NCBI RefSeq assembly: GCF_900157365.1
Contig: NZ_FUEZ01000004.1
Span: forward strand, 2,157,066 to 2,221,065
Source of the DNA: Mycobacterium numidiamassiliense
Lineage (GTDB): Bacteria; Actinomycetota; Actinomycetes; Mycobacteriales; Mycobacteriaceae
DNA: 64,000 bases
Reading direction: 5' to 3'
A program made the position numbers and the translations under genes. Of the stretch, positions 25,454 to 32,233 are shown in pieces (positions within the stretch are counted from its first letter, which is position 1; every line of letters begins with the position of its first letter). A model generated the notes under the pieces. That model made no database searches. It was given only the letters and a program-made list of their open reading frames with translations, and was not told the origin of the DNA.

Positions 25454-25808
25454 ATCTGAACTCGAGGCCGAGCGCTCCACCGCGATCGGACAGCCGACCG
25501 GCGACGCACCGCACGGTCGGCCGAGTCGGCTTGGTCAGGCCGCTGCCTGGGTGGTCATCGTTGCCGGTGTCGTGTTCGTCCTTGCGGTGATCTTCTTCTC
25601 GGGAGTCTTGTTGGGCTGGTCCTCGGGTAACGAGCATGGCTGGGACCGTGATGGTTGGCCCGGCAGCCGGACTCATTCCGGCGGCATGGCGGGATGCCCG
25701 ATGATGAACTCGGGCGAAATGATGGGGCCGGGCGGAATGATGGGGCCCGGCGGAATGATGGGGCCCGGCGGGATGATGGGGCCGGGCGGAATGATGGGTC
25801 CGCACTAG
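25443..25808 (+). CDS. membrane protein with Met-Gly repeats (MMGPGG)
   Basis: A 121-residue protein: a hydrophilic N-terminus, one transmembrane helix (about residues 33-59) and an exported tail with CPMMNSGE and four MMGPGG hexapeptides plus MMGPH. Ten methionines in the repeat region and a nearby cysteine suggest binding of a soft metal such as Cu(I), as in other Met-rich periplasmic proteins. ATG 25443 overlaps the end of mmpL by 11 bases, so it is the third gene of the mmpS-mmpL operon. The role is inference; no family is recognised. Alternative starts are 25398 and 25425. Confidence 0.68.
   Translation: MTDESELEAERSTAIGQPTGDAPHGRPSRLGQAAAWVVIVAGVVFVLAVIFFSGVLLGWSSGNEHGWDRDGWPGSRTHSGGMAGCPMMNSGEMMGPGGMMGPGGMMGPGGMMGPGGMMGPH
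25719..25808 (+). repeat. 18-bp in-frame tandem repeat encoding MMGPGG
   Basis: Four direct repeats of ATGATGGGGCCSGGCGGR (25719, 25737, 25755, 25773) and a shortened fifth copy ending in the stop codon. The units differ only at third positions or neutral sites, so they arose recently by slippage or unequal exchange. Copy number may vary between strains without changing the frame. Confidence 0.85.
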
Positions 25809-25854
25809 CCTCAGCCGATGCCCTAGTGGTCCGGAAAGACGCAGGCGTTGGGGA

Positions 25855-25870
25855 ATACCCCCATGGGTAT
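25855..25870. promoter_or_regulatory. CsoR/CstR-type operator 3 upstream of the AhpD-like gene
   Basis: ATACCC-CCAT-GGGTAT is a perfect 6-bp-arm palindrome, 17-32 bases before the ATG at 25887. GGGAATACCCCC at 25851-25862 is identical to the sequence at operator 1. A TATTAT -10-like sequence lies between it and the start, so a bound repressor would block the promoter. No ribosome site is evident, and the transcript may be nearly leaderless. Confidence 0.66.
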
Positions 25871-25886
25871 TTGTATTATATTCACT

Positions 25887-26258
25887 ATGAGCGATCACAA
25901 TCACTATCACGACGTACTTGACGAGCTAAATCCGCAGCATCGCAGCTTGCGGAAAATGATCCCCGACGTCTATCGGGGATTCGGAGAGATGAGCAAGGCG
26001 GCGTTGACGTCCGGCGCTTTGGACACAAAGACCAAGGAACTCATCGCGTTGACGATCGGGGTGGTAGCCGGTTGCGACGGGTGCATCGCCTCACACGCCC
26101 AGGGTGCGGTTCGCGCCGGCGCCTCAAAGGAAGAAGCCGCCGAAGCCATTGGCGTGAGTATTCTTATGCACGGCGGACCGGCAACGATTTACGGTGCTCG
26201 TGCTTACGACGCGTTCTGTGAATTCGCGGACGCGGCGGTGGGTAGCGCCGCAGGCTAG
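25887..26258 (+). CDS. AhpD/carboxymuconolactone decarboxylase-family protein
   Basis: A 123-residue all-helical protein with the AhpD signature: Glu51 in KELIALTIG, Cys63 and Cys66 in GCDGC and His70 in ASHAQGAVRAG. This arrangement (E-CxxC-H) acts as a disulfide-based peroxidase or reductase in AhpD relatives, so redox or persulfide detoxification is more likely than decarboxylation. The N-terminus is His-rich (SDHNHYHDV). ATG 25887 is the first plausible start after the palindromic operator. Its control by the same operator type as the CstR-like repressor makes a joint role with mmpS-mmpL attractive. It converges on the amidohydrolase 39 bases away. Confidence 0.85.
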   Translation: MSDHNHYHDVLDELNPQHRSLRKMIPDVYRGFGEMSKAALTSGALDTKTKELIALTIGVVAGCDGCIASHAQGAVRAGASKEEAAEAIGVSILMHGGPATIYGARAYDAFCEFADAAVGSAAG

Positions 26259-26297
26259 CGGTCACCGACGCAGTTCGCCACTGTCGTCGATAGGTGT

Positions 26298-27527
26298 TCA
26301 GGCGCTGGCCAGTGCCGGCGGATTGACGGCCGCCGGGTCCGGGTTGGCGATGGGCAGACCCATGAAGCGACGCGCGTTGTCGCCCATGAAGTCATAGGTG
26401 CGCCGTTCGTCCATGTCATCGGCATATTTCCAAAAGCCGTTGGGTTGGGCGAGCCCTTCGGGATGCGGGTAATCGGAGCCGAATAGCACCCGGTCCCATC
26501 CGACCGTGTCGACGACGTCGCCCACACACCCTTCCCAGAACGGACTCACCCAGATGTTGCGCCGGAACACGTCGTGCGGGTGCTCGGGGAAGTTCTGTGG
26601 CATCTTCTTGTGGAGCTCTGCAAAGTCGTTGAACAGCGGGAAGATCCACGAACTGCCGTTCTCGACGCTGGCGATGCGAAGCTTCGGGAATCGGGTCAGG
26701 GTACCGTGACAGATCAGGCTGGTGATCATGTCGGCGATTTCGCGGTGCCCTAGCACCATCCAGCGAAACGCGCTCTGGGCCATGAAGTTCTGCGTATGGG
26801 GAGGCTCCCACTTGGCGACGTAGTCGTCCAGCGGTGGGTAGCTGGCATGCAGCACGATCGGCAATCCCGCAGCCTCGACATCGCGCCAGAACGGATCGAA
26901 TTCTCTAAGTGCGGGCGACCGCCAACCGTGGAGACCGTTCACCGGACCGGGTTTGACCAACGCGGCCCGAACCCCATTGGCAAGGAGATACTCGAGCTCG
27001 CGCTGTGCGGCGTCGACTTCGGAGAGATTGATGATCGGCGTTGAGAACACCCGGTTTCCGTAGTTATACGTCCAGTGCTCGGCCATCCACTGATTCAGTG
27101 CGTGGATGATCGCGAGCGTCAGTTCGGGATCGTCGGCCGACGAGTGCTCGACCAGGCTGGCCAGCGTGGGGTAGTTCAGGGCCTCGACGACCCCCTGTCG
27201 ATCGAGTTCGTCGACCCGGTCGGCCGGGGTGCGCGTTGCGGCGGGCGCCGCGATCGCCGGGCCCTGCATCTCGCGTAGCGTGAGGCCCTCAGTGTTCTCG
27301 CCGGCGAAGAACTTCTCGTGCGCGCCCGGCGCGGCCACACGTTCGAACGTCGGGTTCGGGATGAAGTCGGTGACCCTGCCGTTGATCACGATGCGGGTCT
27401 GCCGCCCGAACTGGGCGAATTGCACTGCCCTCGAATACTTCTCGGGCAGGAACTTCGTCAACGAGTCGGGCGTCTCGTACATGTGCTGGTCGGCGTCGAA
27501 AATCGGCGCCCCGGTGAATTGAGCCAT
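26298..27527 (-). CDS. amidohydrolase 2-family protein
   Basis: A 409-residue metal-dependent hydrolase/decarboxylase-type TIM barrel with all expected motifs: FDADQHMYE (DxDxH) at the N-terminus, LPIVLHASYPP, LICHGTLTRFPKLRIASVENGSSW and VLFGSDYPHPEG with the C-terminal Asp. Unlike the paralogue at 55051, the metal site looks intact. ATG 27527 follows AAAGGGGA; the frame extends to 27569 inside an inverted repeat. It lies downstream of the thiolase gene and may share its promoter (site D), although the inverted repeat at 27548-27607 between them could end or weaken the transcript. Confidence 0.9.
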   Translation of the reverse strand: MAQFTGAPIFDADQHMYETPDSLTKFLPEKYSRAVQFAQFGRQTRIVINGRVTDFIPNPTFERVAAPGAHEKFFAGENTEGLTLREMQGPAIAAPAATRTPADRVDELDRQGVVEALNYPTLASLVEHSSADDPELTLAIIHALNQWMAEHWTYNYGNRVFSTPIINLSEVDAAQRELEYLLANGVRAALVKPGPVNGLHGWRSPALREFDPFWRDVEAAGLPIVLHASYPPLDDYVAKWEPPHTQNFMAQSAFRWMVLGHREIADMITSLICHGTLTRFPKLRIASVENGSSWIFPLFNDFAELHKKMPQNFPEHPHDVFRRNIWVSPFWEGCVGDVVDTVGWDRVLFGSDYPHPEGLAQPNGFWKYADDMDERRTYDFMGDNARRFMGLPIANPDPAAVNPPALASA

Positions 27528-27547
27528 CGGGTCGTCCCCTTTCTTTC

Positions 27548-27607
27548 GCGAGCAGACGCAGAATCGCATGAAATCTGCGCGTGTAGCCCGATTCTGTGTC
27601 TGCTCGC
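27548..27607. terminator. 19-bp inverted repeat between thiolase and amidohydrolase genes
   Basis: GCGAGCAGACGCAGAATCG at 27548-27566 pairs with CGATTCTGTGTCTGCTCGC at 27589-27607 with one mismatch and a 22-base loop. It begins 6 bases after the thiolase stop in the direction of transcription. A hairpin of this kind could end or attenuate transcription into the amidohydrolase. The GCGAGCAGACGCA-type sequence also resembles short dispersed intergenic elements of slow-growing mycobacteria, from memory, so it may be a mobile or repeated element. Confidence 0.55.
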
Positions 27608-27612
27608 CGAGG

Positions 27613-28761
27613 TCAGGTGGTCAGGATGGTTGCCGCGGCGGTGCCCGGGGCACCGTACAACTGGGTGAAACCGACTTTCGGGTTGCCGGGTACTTGGCGA
27701 TCGCCCGCCTCCCCACGCAATTGGCGGACGATTTCGTGGATCTGGCGCAGGCCGGAGGCGCCGATCGGTTCGCCGTTGGCGATCAGCCCACCGTCGGTGT
27801 TGACCGGCATCGAGCCGCCGATCTCGGTAGCGCCGTCGAACAGCAGCTTCTCCTGGTCGCCGTCGGCGCAGAAGCCGCACTCGGCCATATGGATGATTTC
27901 GGCGCCGGCATCGGTGTCCTGCAGCTGAATCACGTCGACGTCTCCAGGCGCCACGCCGGCCTTCTCGAATGCGGCACGCGCGGCGTAAACCGTTGGCGCT
28001 ACGTCCTCTTCGACCGGCGCGCAGGTCGTGTTGACCTCGTAGGCGCCGTAGCGGCGGGTGCGGACTTCCACGGCCCGCAGATAGACCGGCTTGGGGGTGT
28101 AACGATGCGCGATGTCGGCCCGGCACATCACCACCGCCGCGGCGCCCTCGTCGGGCGCGCAGAACATGTACTGAGTCAGCGGGTAGTTCAGCACCGGCGA
28201 GTTGAGAATGTCGTCTTCGGGGATCGGCTTGCGGCGAAAGGCGTTGGGGTTCAACGCTCCATTCCGAAAATTCTTGGCTGCGACCTTGGCCAGCGTCTGC
28301 GTGGAGATGTTGTGCTCGTGCAGGTAGCGGTTGGCCTTCATCCCGAAGAACTGGGTGGTCAGGTACTGCCCGTTCTCGGCATACCAGCGCGGCATCCCCA
28401 CCAGCGCAGGATCTTCGGTGAAGGCGCCGCGCGGATGCTTGTCCAGCCCGACGGCGATGCCGATGTCATAGTCGCCCAGCCGGATCCCGTCGGCACACGC
28501 CTTCGCCGCGCTGGCAGCGGTGGCGCACGCATTGAACACGTTGGTGAACGGAATGCCGGTCAGCCCGACCATGCCGACGATCGCGTCCGGGTTGGCCACC
28601 GTCCAGCTGCCGCCGGTGGCGAATTCGACGTCCTTCCACTCGACGCCCGCGTCGGCGACGGCGGCAAGGATCGCGTCCACACCCATCTGCATTGCCGACT
28701 TGCCCTCGAAGCGACCGAACGGGTGCAGTCCCACCCCGATGATGGCGACATCGTTCGTCAT
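27613..28761 (-). CDS. thiolase-like (lipid-transfer-protein type) acetyl-CoA acetyltransferase
   Basis: A 382-residue thiolase-superfamily protein of the SCP2/Ltp type used in steroid side-chain cleavage. The N-terminal VAIIGVGLHPFGRFEGKS is typical; NACATAASAAKA carries the nucleophilic cysteine, and NTDGGLIANGEPIGASGLRQ is the C-terminal His/Gly region. Ltp proteins commonly act as aldolases or thiolases together with a DUF35 partner, which I do not see in the window. ATG 28761 follows GGAGG. Site D (28796-28812) lies 35-51 bases upstream, so this gene probably has its own promoter. Confidence 0.9.
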   Translation of the reverse strand: MTNDVAIIGVGLHPFGRFEGKSAMQMGVDAILAAVADAGVEWKDVEFATGGSWTVANPDAIVGMVGLTGIPFTNVFNACATAASAAKACADGIRLGDYDIGIAVGLDKHPRGAFTEDPALVGMPRWYAENGQYLTTQFFGMKANRYLHEHNISTQTLAKVAAKNFRNGALNPNAFRRKPIPEDDILNSPVLNYPLTQYMFCAPDEGAAAVVMCRADIAHRYTPKPVYLRAVEVRTRRYGAYEVNTTCAPVEEDVAPTVYAARAAFEKAGVAPGDVDVIQLQDTDAGAEIIHMAECGFCADGDQEKLLFDGATEIGGSMPVNTDGGLIANGEPIGASGLRQIHEIVRQLRGEAGDRQVPGNPKVGFTQLYGAPGTAAATILTT

Positions 28762-28795
28762 CCGTGCCTCCGTGTGTCAGCCTGGCGAATAACCA

Positions 28796-28812
28796 ACTGT
28801 AAATCTTACAGT
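28796..28812. promoter_or_regulatory. TACAGTA operator D, perfect palindrome
   Basis: ACTGTAA-ATC-TTACAGT, 7-bp arms with a 3-base spacer, in the 56-base gap between the thioesterase stop and the thiolase start. With site E it defines the full operator as TACTGTAA-N3-TTACAGTA. It lies within the expected promoter of the thiolase gene. Confidence 0.68.
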
Positions 28813-28817
28813 ATCTG

Positions 28818-29624
28818 CTAACGGCGGCGCACCAGCTGGGCCTGCTGCAGGGCGGCCACTGCCCCGTGCTCGTCGAAAATCGTGCCGCGCGAGACGCCGA
28901 CTCCGTCTCGGCCGTAATGGTTTTCGGCTCGTATGCCGATCCATTCACCCTCGGGCACGCGATGGATGTGCACCGTGAGATCGGTGTTGAGAAACGTCCA
29001 CTCGGCGACGCTCAGCCGGCTGCCCATCCCGTTGGCGATGTCGCACACCGCGAAGAGTCGCTGCATCGGGGTCATCGTTTCACCCTTGACCAGGTCGACC
29101 ATCGGCCGGACCCAGCACTCGCCGGGCACGTCATTGAGAATGTCGTTGAGCCAACGCCAATCCAGGCTCTGGATGTAGGTCTGGTTCGCGTCGTCGTCGG
29201 GACTGCGGGGCAGTCCCTCGCTGGCCGGTCGCAGCGGGGCGGCGGGCGTGAAGAACAACTCGGCCGCGTCGCCCTCCTGGAACCGCCAGGCGGACGCCTT
29301 GGCGACCGGCCGAGGCTGTCCGTCGGGGCCCGGCGCCAGCATCTGCGCGTTGAGCAGTTCGATCTTGGTGCCCGGACGCTCGATATGGGCGCGCACCCAC
29401 AGCTGGTCGGTGATCGGAACCGGTCCGAGAAGATCGACCACAACACGGGTCAGCCGGGCATCGTCGCGCGGCGAGCAGCGCTCCAAGGCCCGGACCAGCA
29501 CCGCCGACACGGGCGCGGCATTCTGCATCGTCGGTGACCACGTGCTGATGACGTGATCGGAAGCGCTGAACCTCTCACCGATCCCATCGTGGGGGTCGAC
29601 CAGCTCGTAGTAGGCGTCGGTCAA
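28818..29624 (-). CDS. TesB-like double-hotdog acyl-CoA thioesterase family protein
   Basis: A 268-residue protein of the double-hotdog thioesterase family. The N-terminal domain contains ISTWSPTMQNAAPVSAVLVRAL and VVDLLGPVPITDQLWVRAHIERPG; the C-terminal domain has RPMVDLVKGETMTPMQRLFAVCDIANGMGS, a typical acid-binding strand with the DxAN segment, and TDLTVHIHRVPEGEWIGI. Such enzymes release free acids from CoA esters. The start appears to be TTG 29624, preceded by AGGG; no nearby in-frame ATG exists. It follows the CoA-transferase by 46 bases on the same strand. Confidence 0.82.
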   Translation of the reverse strand: MTDAYYELVDPHDGIGERFSASDHVISTWSPTMQNAAPVSAVLVRALERCSPRDDARLTRVVVDLLGPVPITDQLWVRAHIERPGTKIELLNAQMLAPGPDGQPRPVAKASAWRFQEGDAAELFFTPAAPLRPASEGLPRSPDDDANQTYIQSLDWRWLNDILNDVPGECWVRPMVDLVKGETMTPMQRLFAVCDIANGMGSRLSVAEWTFLNTDLTVHIHRVPEGEWIGIRAENHYGRDGVGVSRGTIFDEHGAVAALQQAQLVRRR

Positions 29625-29670
29625 AGTCTGGCCCTATCCCGTGCAGTCGAATCCCTTGTGCGCCTGTGCC

Positions 29671-30906
29671 TTATGCGATAGCCCCGGCATCCTTGAGTTC
29701 TTCGATGCGGTCCCAGTCCATACCGATTTCCATCAGCACGATTTCGGTGTGCTCGGAGGCCTGCGGGGCCCTGGTGGTTTCCAGCGGCTCGTGGTTGAAC
29801 TGCACGGGACCGCGCACGACCTTGAATGGTGCGCCCCCGCTGGCGAGTTCGACTTCGGCGATCATGTCGTTGGCGATGGCCTGCTCGTCGCTGGCCAGGT
29901 CGATCAGGCTCTGGAACGGCGCCCACTGCCCCTTCATCGTTTTGAGGTGCTTTCGCCAGTAGTCGAATGTCTGCCCCGCGATGGCCTTAGTGATCAGTTC
30001 CGCAGCGGCGTCGGCGTTTTGGATCAGCGGGAGCACCTCGGAGAACCGTGGATCGTCGGCCGCCTCGGGGATGCCGAGGTGTTCGAAGGTGTCCCGGATG
30101 TAGGCGGTCGGGCTGATGATGCACAGGTTGATCGTGCCGCCATCGGAGGTCTGGTAGTTGCCCATGAACGGATTCACCACCGGGCCGGTCGTTCCCGGCA
30201 TCGGCGTGCGCATCACCTCGCCGCTCTCCATGCCCTGGGTCACGCTGGCGCCGGCCGCCCACCATGCGGTGCTCAGCAGGGACACATCGAGTTCGACGGC
30301 TTCGCCGGTGCGTTCACGGTGCAGCAGCGCCGCCGAGATGCCGCCGGCGATGAACATGCCGCCGATGGAGTCGCCGAAGGCGGGAATCCCCTGTGACAGG
30401 GGAGCGCCCAGCTCTTCCGGCGTCAACGCGTAGCCCACGCCGCTCCGCGTCCAGAACGCCGTCCCGTCGTAGCCGCCGACGCCGCGCTCGTCGCCTTTGT
30501 CGCCGTATGCGGTGCCGCGGGCGTAGACGATGTTGGGGTTCACCGCGCGGATGTGCTCAACGTCGAATTTGTTCTTCTGTCGCACCGAGGACGTGTAGTT
30601 GGTGAGGAAGACGTCTGCGGTCTTGGCCAGTTCGTAGATGACTTCCTGGCCACCCGGCGTGGAGATGTCGATGCCGACGCTGCGCTTGCCGCGGTTCGGG
30701 TGCTCCATGAGTGGGTGACGCTCCGGGTCGATCTGGATGCCGCCCATGTTGATGAAGCCGCGCTGGGTGTCGCCGCGCAGCGGGTGCTCAACCTTGATGA
30801 CGTCGGCGCCCCAGTCGGCCAGGATGGCACCGGCGGCCGGGACGAACGTGAATTGCGCAACCTCGAGGACCCGAAAGCCCTGCATTACCTTGACCATTTT
30901 GGGCAC
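29671..30906 (-). CDS. CoA-transferase family III (CaiB/BaiF)
   Basis: A 411-residue class III CoA-transferase. FRVLEVAQFTFVPAAGAILADWGADVIKVEHP is the standard N-terminus; the catalytic aspartate is in AFGDSIGGMFIAGG, near residue 180; GEAVELDVSLLSTAWW and GGTINLCIISP follow in order. It transfers CoA from one acyl-CoA to another acid, giving an ATP-free route to activated intermediates. The start is GTG 30906, one base after the P450 stop; ATG 30897 is an alternative. It is transcribed with the P450 at 30908 from site E. A truncated relative begins the window at 1-774. Confidence 0.92.
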   Translation of the reverse strand: MPKMVKVMQGFRVLEVAQFTFVPAAGAILADWGADVIKVEHPLRGDTQRGFINMGGIQIDPERHPLMEHPNRGKRSVGIDISTPGGQEVIYELAKTADVFLTNYTSSVRQKNKFDVEHIRAVNPNIVYARGTAYGDKGDERGVGGYDGTAFWTRSGVGYALTPEELGAPLSQGIPAFGDSIGGMFIAGGISAALLHRERTGEAVELDVSLLSTAWWAAGASVTQGMESGEVMRTPMPGTTGPVVNPFMGNYQTSDGGTINLCIISPTAYIRDTFEHLGIPEAADDPRFSEVLPLIQNADAAAELITKAIAGQTFDYWRKHLKTMKGQWAPFQSLIDLASDEQAIANDMIAEVELASGGAPFKVVRGPVQFNHEPLETTRAPQASEHTEIVLMEIGMDWDRIEELKDAGAIA

Positions 30907-30907
30907 C

Positions 30908-32101
30908 CTACTTGGCGTCGAACGTGACAGGAAGACCCGTCGGCGAACGGAATGGCTGCCCGAAGATGTGCGGATCGTCGTCGGTCACCAGGGTGACGTT
31001 GGCCAGCCGGTCCAGCAGGCAGCCGACCGCAACGCGCGTCTCCAGTCTCGCCAGGTGCAAGCCCAGGCAAGTGTGCTCACCGGCGGCGAAGGTGATGTGC
31101 GGCGTGGGCTTGCGGAAGATGTCGAATTCTTCGGGTCGTTCCCAGCGCCGCTCATCTCGGTTCGCCGAACCCATGCACACCCCGACCACCGACCGTGCGG
31201 GTATCGTAACCCCTTCCAGCTCAACGTCTTCGGTGGTGAATCGCTGCACGGTGGTCAACGGTGTCTCGAAGCGCAACCCCTCTTCGATCGCCTGGGGGAG
31301 AAGCTCCGCATTCTCTTGCACGGCGGCGAACTGATCGGGGTGGGTCAGCAGCAGGTAAAGCAGGTTCCCCGAGGACCGGTAGGTGGTTTCCAGCCCGGCG
31401 GGCAGCAGCAGGCGCAGGAATGAGTAGATGGCTTCGTCGCTGAGCTTTTCGCCGTCGATCTCGGCGGTGACCAGATCGCCGATGATGTCCTCGGTGGGAT
31501 TGGCTCTGCGTTTGTCGATCTGTTCGCAGAAGTAGTCTTTGAGTGCCGCCGACGCCTCGAAGGCGCGTTCATAGTTGACGGTGTAGCTGATCAACTCGAC
31601 GGCCCGCTTGCGGAACACCGGCAAGTCTTCGTCGGGCAGCCCCAACAGCCGGGCGATGACACGGGTGGGAAATTCGAAGGTGAAGTTCCGGACCAGGTCG
31701 GCCTGGCCGGTGCCGATGAATTCGTCGATCAGTGCGTTGCAGATCGGTCGGACGATTGTCGGCTCCCACTGGGCCAACGCCTTGGACCGAAACGCCGCCG
31801 ACACCAGGTTGCGATGCTCGCGATGCTTCTTGCCTCCCATCGCCAGGATGGTGGGGCCCATGAACAGACCGATGGTGTTGTCATACGGAGCGGAGCTGAA
31901 TACCCGGCCGTCGCGATACACCGTGTTGACCGCATTGAACGACACTGCGGTGTACTCGCGTTTGGGGACTAGGGAATCCGGGGTCTTGGAATAGTCCATG
32001 ACGGTGCCGTGGAAGACGCCGGACGACTCGCGGCGTTTCTGGGCGAAGAAGGGGTAGGGGTCGCGCAGGCTAACGGTTTGATCGCCGGTTTTCGTTGTCA
32101 C
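30908..32101 (-). CDS. cytochrome P450
   Basis: A 397-residue soluble bacterial P450. The I-helix is AGLETT (235-240), the K-helix ExxR is Glu274-Arg277, and the heme loop is FAAGEHTCLGLHLAR with Cys345 as the thiolate ligand. It shares long identical stretches with the P450 at 53329-54543 (AGLETTYRSSGNLLYLLLTH, GSANRDE), so the two are close paralogues, while the P450 at 46474 is unlike them. GTG 32101 follows GGAG. It is the first gene of a minus-strand operon with a CoA-transferase and thioesterase, divergent from the aldehyde dehydrogenase at site E. The hydroxylated substrate is unknown, and no ferredoxin is adjacent. Confidence 0.93.
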   Translation of the reverse strand: MTTKTGDQTVSLRDPYPFFAQKRRESSGVFHGTVMDYSKTPDSLVPKREYTAVSFNAVNTVYRDGRVFSSAPYDNTIGLFMGPTILAMGGKKHREHRNLVSAAFRSKALAQWEPTIVRPICNALIDEFIGTGQADLVRNFTFEFPTRVIARLLGLPDEDLPVFRKRAVELISYTVNYERAFEASAALKDYFCEQIDKRRANPTEDIIGDLVTAEIDGEKLSDEAIYSFLRLLLPAGLETTYRSSGNLLYLLLTHPDQFAAVQENAELLPQAIEEGLRFETPLTTVQRFTTEDVELEGVTIPARSVVGVCMGSANRDERRWERPEEFDIFRKPTPHITFAAGEHTCLGLHLARLETRVAVGCLLDRLANVTLVTDDDPHIFGQPFRSPTGLPVTFDAK

Positions 32102-32156
32102 CTGATCTCCAGGATCGTGCTGTCAGCTCTCGTGGGAAGACCTTCCCGCAAAATCG

Positions 32157-32175
32157 TACTGTAAATATTACAGTA
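32157..32175. promoter_or_regulatory. TACAGTA operator E, perfect palindrome
   Basis: TACTGTAA-ATA-TTACAGTA, 8-bp arms with a 3-base spacer, is the clearest copy of the motif. It is placed centrally between the P450 start (56-74 bases) and the aldehyde dehydrogenase start (59-77 bases), and is followed by GGCAATA as in site A. One dimeric repressor here could control both directions. The rest of the 132-base gap is unremarkable. Confidence 0.72.
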
Positions 32176-32233
32176 GGCAATATGGGCTGTGTCGTGGTTC
32201 GATGGGCAACGGCCCCCGTCGCAAAGGTGAGTC

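Noticed and set aside
25719..25808. Tandem repeat considered as a CRISPR-like array
   Set aside because: Repeats are contiguous, 18 bp, in frame and coding for MMGPGG, without spacers.
27568..28821. 417-residue plus-strand frame antisense to the thiolase
   Set aside because: No recognisable domain; the thiolase on the other strand has an intact active-site cysteine region and ribosome site.
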